DNA of 64,000 nucleotides from DATARH01 sp036008175 (GTDB lineage Bacteria > Pseudomonadota > Alphaproteobacteria > ATCC43930 > CGMCC-115725), in the NCBI GenBank assembly GCA_036008175.1, contig DASYOB010000147.1:1-64000 (forward strand), read 5' to 3'. Below are positions 57,608 to 64,000 of this stretch, piece by piece (positions within the stretch are counted from its first letter, which is position 1; each line of letters opens with the position of its first letter). The notes below the pieces were generated by a model. The model was not told the origin of the DNA. It did not search any database and saw only the letters and a list, made by a program, of their open reading frames with translations. The translations under genes and the position numbers were made by a program.

Positions 57608-58650
57608 AGTCCTTGCGAGATTGCTTCGCTTCGCTCGCAATGACGGCCCGTGAGTTGTCATTGCGAGGAGCGCCGCGACGAAGCAATCTCGTTCAGACCG
57701 CGGCCGTTATCTTTGTTGCGCTGCTCGCGCCTGGACCGGCCGAGGCGTACCGGCTGCTGGTATCGAACGAGAAGGACAACACCGTCACCGTGGTCGCCGG
57801 CGATACGCTCGAGATCGTCAAGACGATACCGGTCGGCGCCCGGCCGCGCGGCATGGCGCTGTCGCCTGACGGCGGCACGGCGTATGTCTGCACGAGCGAT
57901 GCGAATCACATCGAAGTGCTTGATCTCGCCAACCTGTCCCTTTCCGGTACGCTGCCGAGCGGACCGGACCCGGAATTCTTCGCGCTGAGCCCTGACGGCC
58001 ACACCCTCTACATCGCGAACGAGGACAACAATCTCGTATCGGTGGTGGATGTCCCCTCGGCAAAGGTGATTGCGGAAATCCCGACCGGGGTCGAGCCGGA
58101 GGGCATGGCGGTGAGTCCAGACGGCGCCACCGTCGTCAACACCTCCGAGACGACCAGCATGGCGCATTTCATCGACACCGCGGAAAAGAAGGTCGTCGCC
58201 AATGTGCTGGTCGGCAGCCGGCCGCGCTTTGCTGCCTTCACCGGGGACGGCAAGCAGGTCTGGGTGTCGTCCGAGGTCGGCGGCACCGTCGCGGTCATCG
58301 ATGCCGCGTCACATAAGATCGAGCATACGATCTCGTTCGAGGTGCCCGGTGTGCGGCGCGAGACGATCCAGCCGGTCGGGATCAATCTCAGCCGCGACGG
58401 GAAGCTCGCCTTTGTGGCGCTGGGACCCGCGAACCGCGTCGCGGTGATCGACCAGAAGAGCTTCGAGGTCGTGAAATATCTTCTGGTCGGGCAGCGGGTA
58501 TGGCACATGGATTTTTCGCCTGACCAGAAGGTCCTCTACACCGCGAACGGCATCAGCAACGACATGTCGGTCATTGACGTCACTGCATTGAAGGTGACCA
58601 AATCGGTGCCGGTCGGGCATCTGCCCTGGGGCGTGCTCGCGGTGCCATGA
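57604..58650 (+). CDS. PQQ-associated beta-propeller (YVTN-type) protein
   Basis: A 348-residue exported protein with six or seven YVTN-like propeller repeats (for example RLLVSNEKDNTVTVVAGDTLEIVKTIPVGARPRGMALSPDGGTAYVCTS). The signal helix TAAVIFVALLAPGPAEA is preceded by 25 residues (from MKSLRDCFASLAMTARELSLRG) that are encoded by a REP-like palindrome inserted after the coupled ATGA start at 57604. An internal ATG at 57640 is alternative. Family members are PQQ-dependent catabolism-associated beta-propellers of unknown precise role. Confidence 0.82.
   Translation: MKSLRDCFASLAMTARELSLRGAPRRSNLVQTAAVIFVALLAPGPAEAYRLLVSNEKDNTVTVVAGDTLEIVKTIPVGARPRGMALSPDGGTAYVCTSDANHIEVLDLANLSLSGTLPSGPDPEFFALSPDGHTLYIANEDNNLVSVVDVPSAKVIAEIPTGVEPEGMAVSPDGATVVNTSETTSMAHFIDTAEKKVVANVLVGSRPRFAAFTGDGKQVWVSSEVGGTVAVIDAASHKIEHTISFEVPGVRRETIQPVGINLSRDGKLAFVALGPANRVAVIDQKSFEVVKYLLVGQRVWHMDFSPDQKVLYTANGISNDMSVIDVTALKVTKSVPVGHLPWGVLAVP
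57612..57691. repeat. REP/BIME-like palindromic repeat inside a coding start
   Basis: CGAGATTGCTTCG...CGCAATGAC (57615-57644) is followed by the inverted GTCATTGCGA...GAAGCAATCTCG (57657-57691). The same two units occur at 19430-19510 in the opposite order. Here they lie within the reading frame of the beta-propeller gene, between its coupled start codon and the signal helix, with no frameshift or stop. Confidence 0.75.
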
Positions 58651-58651
58651 C

Positions 58652-59437
58652 GTGAGCGCGATCGAAGCCGCGACGGTTTATACACCCGCTGCCGATACCG
58701 CGCCCGTCCCGGCGCTGTCGGTTGAAAGCGTCAGCCATGCCTTCAGTAGTCGCCAGGTGCTCGCCGATGTGACGTTCTCGGTGCCGCCCGGCGGCTTCAC
58801 GCTGCTGCTAGGCCTCAACGGTGCCGGCAAGACGACGCTGTTTTCGCTGATCACCCGGCTCTATTACAGCGCCAGCGGCACGATCAGCGTCTACGGGCAC
58901 GAGATCAGGCGGGAGCCGCTCGCCGCGCTGGCCTTGATCGGCGTCGTATTTCAGCAGCCGACGCTCGATCTCGATCTCAGCGTCGAGCAGAATCTGTTCT
59001 ATCACGCCTCCTTGCACGGAATGTCGCGCCACGCCGCCCGGCCGCGCATCGAGGAGGAGTTAGCCCGCGCGGGTCTGGCGGATCGACGGCGCGACAAGGT
59101 GCGCCAATTGTCGGGAGGGTTGCGCCGCCGGGTCGAGCTGGTGCGCGCCCTGATCCACAACCCGCCGCTCCTTTTGCTCGACGAGCCGACGGTCGGGTTG
59201 GATGTTCAGAGCCGCCGCTTTCTGCTCGAGCATGTGCGCGGCCTTTGCGCCGAGCGCGGCACCGGCGTCTTATGGGCGACGCATCTCGTCGACGAGGCGT
59301 CGCCCGATTGCCAGATCGTGCTGTTGCGCCACGGCTGTGTGGAGACCGCGGCGCCGGCCGCCGAGCTCGTGCGCCAAGCCGGCAACCGGAATCTCGCCGC
59401 GGTGCTCGAGGGCCTCTTGCGCGAGGGCAAGCCATGA
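58652..59437 (+). CDS. PQQ-associated ABC transporter ATPase
   Basis: A 261-residue ABC ATPase of the ABC-2/drug-export class. Walker A LGLNGAGKTTLFS, signature QLSGGLRRRVELVRAL, Walker B LLLLDEPTVGLD, and the D-loop LDVQSRRF. It starts with GTG one base after the propeller stop. With the permease it forms an exporter-like pair in the PQQ-ADH system; export of PQQ or protection from alcohol or aldehyde are possible roles, not shown. Confidence 0.85.
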   Translation: MSAIEAATVYTPAADTAPVPALSVESVSHAFSSRQVLADVTFSVPPGGFTLLLGLNGAGKTTLFSLITRLYYSASGTISVYGHEIRREPLAALALIGVVFQQPTLDLDLSVEQNLFYHASLHGMSRHAARPRIEEELARAGLADRRRDKVRQLSGGLRRRVELVRALIHNPPLLLLDEPTVGLDVQSRRFLLEHVRGLCAERGTGVLWATHLVDEASPDCQIVLLRHGCVETAAPAAELVRQAGNRNLAAVLEGLLREGKP

Positions 59438-60243
59438 TCCGGCTCGCCCAATACGGCCGCTGCCTCGCCGGCGTGATCCGTCGCGAGGCGCTGCGCTGGG
59501 TGCACCAGCATGGCCGCTTCGTCTCGGCACTGGTGCGGCCGTTGGTATGGCTGCTGATCTTCGCGACCGGTTTTCACTTCGTCCTCGGCGTCTCGATCAT
59601 TCCGCCTTACGAGACCTACATTCCCTACGAGGTCTACATCGCGCCTGGCCTGGTCGCGATGATCCAGCTGTTCAACGGCATGACCAGCTCGCTGTCGATC
59701 GTCTATGACCGCGAGATGGGCAGCATGCGGTTGCTGATGGTCAGTCCGTTTCCGCGCGGGTTTCTGTTGAGCGCCAAGCTTCTGGCCGGGGTCGCCGTGT
59801 CGATCGTACAGGTCTACATGTTTCTGGCGATCGCCTGGTTCTGGGACATCGCGCCGCCCCCCGTGGGCTATCTCGCGGTGCTGCCGGCGCTGGTGATATC
59901 GGGATTGATGCTTGGCGCGCTCGGCCTGGTGCTGTCGTCGTTCATCAGCCAGCTGGAGAATTTTGCCAGCGTGATGAATTTCGTGATCTTCCCGATGTTC
60001 TTCGCCTCCTCCGCGCTGTACCCGTTGTGGCGAGTCAAGGAGGCGAGCCCCAGCGTCTATTGGATCAGCGAAGTAAACCCGTTCACCCACGCGACCGAGC
60101 TGATCCGCTTTGCGCTGTACGGCCGGCTGAATGCGCCATCGCTTGCGATCGTGGCGGCCTATACCGCGCTGTTCTGGATTATCGCGATCCGGGCCTACGA
60201 TCCCGGTCGCGGCCTGGCGGTCCGCCGTCCCGTAGCCGAGTAA
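59434..60243 (+). CDS. PQQ-associated ABC-2 type permease
   Basis: A 269-residue ABC-2 membrane permease with six helices (PLVWLLIFATGFHFVLGVSI, IAPGLVAMIQLFNGMTSSLSIVYDREMGSMRLLMVSPFPRGFLLSAKLLAG and FASVMNFVIFPMFFASSALYPLW). The start ATG overlaps the ATPase stop by 4 bases. The SPFPRGFLLSAKLLAG coupling loop is typical of ABC-2 exporters. It ends the plus-strand operon, convergent with the CoxL-like gene after 7 bases. Confidence 0.85.
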   Translation: MIRLAQYGRCLAGVIRREALRWVHQHGRFVSALVRPLVWLLIFATGFHFVLGVSIIPPYETYIPYEVYIAPGLVAMIQLFNGMTSSLSIVYDREMGSMRLLMVSPFPRGFLLSAKLLAGVAVSIVQVYMFLAIAWFWDIAPPPVGYLAVLPALVISGLMLGALGLVLSSFISQLENFASVMNFVIFPMFFASSALYPLWRVKEASPSVYWISEVNPFTHATELIRFALYGRLNAPSLAIVAAYTALFWIIAIRAYDPGRGLAVRRPVAE

Positions 60244-60250
60244 ATTAACG

Positions 60251-62617
60251 TCAGCCAGCGGCCGTCGAGGCCGCCGCCCGGACGAGCTGTTCCGGCCTGA
60301 CCGGCGTCGCATTGACCTCGACCCCGAACGGCGCCAACGCGTCGCACACCGCATTGGCGATCGCCGCGGGTGGCGCCACCGCACCGCCCTCGCCGACGCC
60401 CTTGACCCCGAGCGGGTTCAGCGGCGAGGGGGAATGCAGATGCACCACCTGCATCGCCGGGATGTCGGTCGAGGTCGGCAGCGCATAGTCCATCAACGAC
60501 CCGCTGAGCAATTGCCCGCTTTCGTCGTAGGCGATGCCTTCGCATAGGATGCCGCCAAGCCCCTGCGCAGTGCCGCCCATGACCTGGCCCTCGACCAGCA
60601 TCGGGTTGATCACGACCCCGCAATCATGGGCGATCGCGTATTTCTCGATCGCCAACCGGCCGGTGTCGCGGTCGACCTCGACGATCGCGACATGCACCGC
60701 ATAGCTCCAGGTGACGGTCGGCGGCTCCCAATAGCAAATCTCCTCCAGCCCGGCCTCGACACCCTCCGGGCGCCCGTGATCCCAGCCGGGCCGCGCGGCG
60801 CGCGCGACCTCTGCGAGGCTCACGGTCTTGCCCGGCACGCCGACGATACCGACGCCGCCGTCGCGCAATTCGAGATCGGCCGGGGCGCATTCGAGCAGGT
60901 TGGCGGCAATCGCGAACACTTTTTCGCGCACCCGGCCGCTGGCCATGTGGATCGCGCCCGAGAAGGTCACCGTGCTGCGGCTCGCCATCGTGCCGAAGCC
61001 GGCCGCGATCGCCGAGGTGTCGGCGAGCGAGACGACCACATCGTCGGGCGCGACCTTCCAGATATCGGCGGCGATCTGCGCGAAAATCGTCTCCATGCCC
61101 TGGCCTTGCGGCGTGGCGCCGCCGGTGATGTAGATCTTGCCGGTCGGCTCGATGCGCACCAGCGCGCTCTCGAACGGCCCGACGCCGGTCCCCTCGATGT
61201 AGCAGCCGATGCCGAGCCCGAGATAGCGGCCGTCGCGCCGCGCCTCCTCCTGCCGGTGGCGGAACGGGGCGACGCCGCCGACCGCCTCCAGCGCCAATTC
61301 CAGCGCGCGCGGGTAATCGCCGCTGTCGTAGACGATCGGCTCGCCGTCCCGATAAAGCAGGCCGACGCTGTACGGCATTTCATCGGCGCGGATCATATTG
61401 CGGCGGCGGACCTCGGCCGGCTCCAGCCCCAATGTGCGCGCCACCAGATCGACCGTCCGCTCCATCGCGAAGGCGGCCTCCGGGCGCCCGGCGCCGCGAT
61501 AGGGCGCGTTCGGAGCCTTGTTGGTGACCGCGATCCTACCGCGCGCCGCCAGGTTCTCGATCTTGTAGGGGCCGGTCAGATGGACCGCGGTGTTGTAGGC
61601 GACCCCCGAGCCGATCGGGTTCCAGGCGCCGCAATCGACGAGGTAGTCGTCGTGCAGCGCCACGATGCGCCCGTCATTGTCAAAGCCGATTTCGACATCG
61701 TGCCACTGGTCGCGCGAATGGGTCGCCGACAACAGGTGCTCGCGCCGGTCCTCGATCCAGCGCACCGGCCGCCCGAGCCGACGCGCCAGAAACGGCATCA
61801 GCAGATCCTCGGGATAGACATGCCCCTTGCCGCCAAACCCGCCGCCGACATCCGGGGCGATGACGCGCACCCGCGCTTCCGGCAGACCGAGAATGCCGGC
61901 GGCCTCACGTCGCACCCAATGCACGACCTGGGTCGAGGACCAGATCGTTGCTGAATCTGTGCGGGAATCGTACGCGGCCACGACACCGCGGCATTCCATC
62001 GGCACCGCGGCGTAGCGGTGATGATAAAACCGGCGCTTCAGCCGGTGCGGAGCGCGGGCGAGCGCACCGGTGACATCACCGCGCTCGATCGCGAACTCGC
62101 CGATCAGATTCGTGCCGTAGCGCTCGTGAATGATCGGCGCGCCGGCATCGAGCGCCGCCATCGGATCGACAAGCGCCGGCAGCTCCTCGAAGTCCGGGAC
62201 GACCAGCTCGGCCGCGTCCTCGGCCTGATAGCGGGTCTCGGAGACGATGACGGCGATCGCTTCGCCGACATGCCGGACTTTGTCATGCGCCAGCAGCGGC
62301 TCGCTCGGGCCGAGGAATTTGTGTTGGACCACGTTCTGCCATTTGCGCGGCAGGGAGATCTGCCCCTCGGGCACCGGCGGCAGCATCTGCAAAAGCTCGG
62401 CGCCGTTCAGCGCCGCCAAAACCCCCGGAGCGGCCAGGGCGCGCGACAGATCGACCGCGCGGATCCGGGCATGCGCGAGCGGGCTGCGCACAAAGACCAC
62501 GTGCGCCATTCGCGGCAGCACAAGGTCGGCGACGAACTGCCCCTGCCCGGTCAACAGGCGGCGATCTTCCCGCCGCAACAGCGAGCGTCCGATGTAGGAA
62601 GCCGGGTTGTCGTTCAT
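60251..62617 (-). CDS. Molybdenum hydroxylase large subunit (CoxL/XdhB-like), orphan
   Basis: A 788-residue molybdopterin-cytosine-dinucleotide-binding subunit of the xanthine oxidase family. SYIGRSLLRREDRRLLTGQGQF opens, then GGFGGKGHVYPEDLLMPFLARRLGRPVRW, NAPYRGAGRPEAAFAMER and the C-terminal GVKGVGEGGAVAPPAAIANAV. The segment PYRGAGRPE differs from the AYRCSFR active-site loop of true CO dehydrogenase, so an aldehyde or N-heterocycle oxidase is more likely. The usual FAD and 2Fe-2S subunit genes are not adjacent. Start 62617 (ATGAACGACAA). Confidence 0.85.
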   Translation of the reverse strand: MNDNPASYIGRSLLRREDRRLLTGQGQFVADLVLPRMAHVVFVRSPLAHARIRAVDLSRALAAPGVLAALNGAELLQMLPPVPEGQISLPRKWQNVVQHKFLGPSEPLLAHDKVRHVGEAIAVIVSETRYQAEDAAELVVPDFEELPALVDPMAALDAGAPIIHERYGTNLIGEFAIERGDVTGALARAPHRLKRRFYHHRYAAVPMECRGVVAAYDSRTDSATIWSSTQVVHWVRREAAGILGLPEARVRVIAPDVGGGFGGKGHVYPEDLLMPFLARRLGRPVRWIEDRREHLLSATHSRDQWHDVEIGFDNDGRIVALHDDYLVDCGAWNPIGSGVAYNTAVHLTGPYKIENLAARGRIAVTNKAPNAPYRGAGRPEAAFAMERTVDLVARTLGLEPAEVRRRNMIRADEMPYSVGLLYRDGEPIVYDSGDYPRALELALEAVGGVAPFRHRQEEARRDGRYLGLGIGCYIEGTGVGPFESALVRIEPTGKIYITGGATPQGQGMETIFAQIAADIWKVAPDDVVVSLADTSAIAAGFGTMASRSTVTFSGAIHMASGRVREKVFAIAANLLECAPADLELRDGGVGIVGVPGKTVSLAEVARAARPGWDHGRPEGVEAGLEEICYWEPPTVTWSYAVHVAIVEVDRDTGRLAIEKYAIAHDCGVVINPMLVEGQVMGGTAQGLGGILCEGIAYDESGQLLSGSLMDYALPTSTDIPAMQVVHLHSPSPLNPLGVKGVGEGGAVAPPAAIANAVCDALAPFGVEVNATPVRPEQLVRAAASTAAG

Positions 62618-62726
62618 CGCCTGATCCCCAGAGCACCGCACCGCGAGATCATAATGCGCGAGGCCGCGTGGCTTCCGCTACCGGCTGATAGCCGCAAGCC
62701 CCAGGCGCCGGGGAAAAATCGGACAG

Positions 62727-62762
62727 CAAAAGGCCGGCGCGAGATCGCTCCCGGCCGGCCTC
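62727..62762 (-). terminator. Rho-independent terminator for the small secreted protein gene
   Basis: On the minus strand AGGCCGGC (62761-62754), a 15-base loop and GCCGGCCT (62738-62731) are followed by TTT. It lies 34 bases after the stop of the 67-residue secreted protein gene. It also sits ahead of the CoxL-like gene on the same strand. Confidence 0.6.
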
Positions 62763-62795
62763 TTCGCCTCCGCAGCGCCGGCTAGCGGGTCGCCA

Positions 62796-62999
62796 TCATC
62801 GCGGCAGACTGCCGTTGTTCATCAGCACCTGCTGGTTCAGCGACTCGGCCATGCAGTCGGTCGGGCCGAAGGTCGGGAAGTCCGAATTCGCGCGGGCGTC
62901 GTCTTGCGGCCACTGCCACCCGCAACGCGAATGCGCATAGGCCGGCATGCTGAGCGCGAGGATGGCGGCGGCGAGGGCTGTCATCGTGAGGTATTTCAT
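62796..62999 (-). CDS. Small secreted protein
   Basis: A 67-residue protein with a signal peptide (MKYLTMTALAAAILALSMPAYA-H). The mature 45 residues contain two Cys (SRCGWQWPQ and PTDCMAES) that could pair, and end in NNGSLPR. Longer starts at 63008 or 63056 add non-signal residues. It has its own terminator downstream. Function unknown. Confidence 0.6.
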   Translation of the reverse strand: MKYLTMTALAAAILALSMPAYAHSRCGWQWPQDDARANSDFPTFGPTDCMAESLNQQVLMNNGSLPR

Positions 63000-63190
63000 C
63001 GGCGTCATACCTTGCTTGGTCTGCGGGGGGGGGCCGCTATTCGAGCGGACCTGCAAATCGAACGGAGGCCTTGATCGCCTGTTCCCTTATGCGCCGAGGA
63101 CGCTAGAGCGCCAGCTCCTCGATCGCCGGATGCGCGATCAGAGGCTGCGAAAACTCCCGTTTCCGGGCGGCCGCGATGTCCGGCCGGGAC

Positions 63191-64000
63191 CTATCCGCCC
63201 GGCGCCAGCATCGCCAAGAGCTTTTCGTCGGGCCGGCGCGAACCATCCGGATTGATCGTCTGGATGCAGACATGGTCGGCGCCGGCGTCCCAATGCTCCT
63301 GGATGCGCTTGCGGATCGCCGCCTCGTCGCCCCAGGCGACATTGGCGTCGATAAACCGGTCGGAACCGCCGCCGAGGAGGTCGTCGCTAAAGCCAAGCCG
63401 CTTCCAGTTGTTGACGTAATTGTCGAGCTGCATGTAAGGCGCCAGCGCCTGCCGCGCCGCCGAACGCGCTTTCTCCGGATCGATTTCGAGCAGCACCCAG
63501 ACCTCGGGGCAGAGCAACTTGCCGGTGCCAAGGATGCGGCGCGCCTCGGCGGTGTGCTCGGGCGGCACATTGTAGGGGTGGGCGCCGTCGGCCAGTTCGG
63601 CCGAAAGCGCCAGCATGCGCGGCCCAAGCGCAGCAAGGATCGTCAGCGGCCGCTCCGGCGGGTCCGGAGCGAGATACGGCGCCAGCTGCATCTCGCGCAG
63701 ATAGGACCGCATCGTCGCGACTGGCTTCCCGTATTCGTGGCCGCGCAGCCCGGTCACCATCGGCACGTGCGATACGCCGATGCCGAGCAGAAAACGGCCA
63801 CCCGACTGCTCGTTGAGCCCACGCTGCCCGTTGGCCATCGCCATCGGGTCGCGGGCGTAGATGTTGGCGATACCCGGCGCGATGATCAGCGATTTGGTGT
63901 TGGCGAGCAGCCAGCTGGAATGTGCCAGCACGTTGCGGCCGCGGCTTTCGGGCAGCCACAGCGCGGCATAGCCCCAGTCTTCGACCCGCTGCGCGAAGAG
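63191..64000 (-). CDS. LLM-class (probably F420-dependent) oxidoreductase, partial
   Basis: A frame open to the right window edge encodes the last about 269 residues of a luciferase-like oxidoreductase. It reads LFAQRVEDWGYAALWLPESR near the edge, then LIIAPGIANIYARDPMAMANGQRGLNEQSGGRFLLGIGVSHVP and DAGADHVCIQTI. The TIGR03620-like F420-type members fit this pattern, but FMN cannot be excluded. The N-terminus lies outside the window. The gene ends ahead of the small secreted protein gene. Confidence 0.82.
   Translation of the reverse strand, partial: LFAQRVEDWGYAALWLPESRGRNVLAHSSWLLANTKSLIIAPGIANIYARDPMAMANGQRGLNEQSGGRFLLGIGVSHVPMVTGLRGHEYGKPVATMRSYLREMQLAPYLAPDPPERPLTILAALGPRMLALSAELADGAHPYNVPPEHTAEARRILGTGKLLCPEVWVLLEIDPEKARSAARQALAPYMQLDNYVNNWKRLGFSDDLLGGGSDRFIDANVAWGDEAAIRKRIQEHWDAGADHVCIQTINPDGSRRPDEKLLAMLAPGG

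Noticed and set aside
60251..62617. Naming the molybdenum hydroxylase as a carbon monoxide dehydrogenase (coxL)
   Set aside because: The characteristic AYRCSFR active-site loop is absent (PYRGAGRPE instead), and the CoxS and CoxM genes are missing.

Overview
The window is GC-rich, densely coding DNA from a member of the Alphaproteobacteria, probably Rhodospirillales or Hyphomicrobiales (Rhizobiales). The grounds are gene content and style: an accA/xerD/aroK neighbourhood, an LdtR-like MarR regulator, a LivKHMGF uptake operon, a XoxF/PQQ module with a coxMNOP-like oxidase, TumE/TumA-like and GFA-like accessory genes, and REP-like palindromes of a type common in this class. No rRNA, tRNA, CRISPR array or prophage was seen. 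Genus-level placement cannot be made from the sequence alone.

Layout. 0-10.5 kb: small secreted or membrane proteins, a type II NADH dehydrogenase, a membrane ferredoxin-cyclase fusion, a TPR protein, a Tat-type DyP/EfeB peroxidase, and a BisC-like molybdoenzyme with a luciferase-like flavoprotein. 10.5-15.6 kb: a 5.0-kb mobile element with short terminal inverted repeats and a perfect 8-bp target duplication. It carries a STAND-type regulator, an SDR oxidoreductase and a TetR regulator, and no transposase. 15.6-28.4 kb: an unknown small protein, a MarR regulator, a histidine kinase, the liv operon (livF, G, M, H and binding protein), an SDR, a ketopantoate-reductase-like protein, three tandem paralogues with a shared N-terminal domain (two with DUF805), and a DUF2076 protein. 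28.5-30.0 kb: a second, 1.4-kb element with the same ends and its own 8-bp duplication, carrying a methyltransferase. 30-33.2 kb: accA, xerD, a 46-residue membrane protein, aroK and a GFA protein. 33.2-37.5 kb: an accessory patch of small genes, gene fragments, an AraC regulator and a TumE/TumA-like toxin-antitoxin pair. 37.5-44.3 kb: a YdiJ-like FAD/Fe-S dehydrogenase, a DUF5681 pair and glycogen phosphorylase. 44.4-60.2 kb: a divergent lanthanide/PQQ alcohol oxidation locus. 60.2-64 kb: an orphan CoxL-like molybdenum hydroxylase subunit, a small secreted protein and a partial luciferase-like oxidoreductase.

How it works together. On the minus strand, a XoxF-type quinoprotein dehydrogenase, its XoxJ-like binding protein and a cytochrome c lie directly upstream of a caa3-like terminal oxidase (subunits II with cytochrome c, I, III, a CoxP-like subunit and a CtaG-cytochrome c fusion). 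On the plus strand, pqqA-B-C-D-E and a PQQ-associated ABC system (binding protein, beta-propeller, ATPase, permease) start divergently. The locus therefore encodes cofactor synthesis, the dehydrogenase, the electron carrier and an apparently dedicated oxidase. Oxidase subunit I has lost two landmark proton-channel residues (Trp at the E286 position, Ala at the K362 position, R. sphaeroides numbering).

The strongest novelty is the pair of transposase-less, cargo-carrying elements (10539-15556 and 28547-29969). They share about 91 bp at the left end and 82 bp at the right end, and each sits between perfect 8-bp direct repeats.
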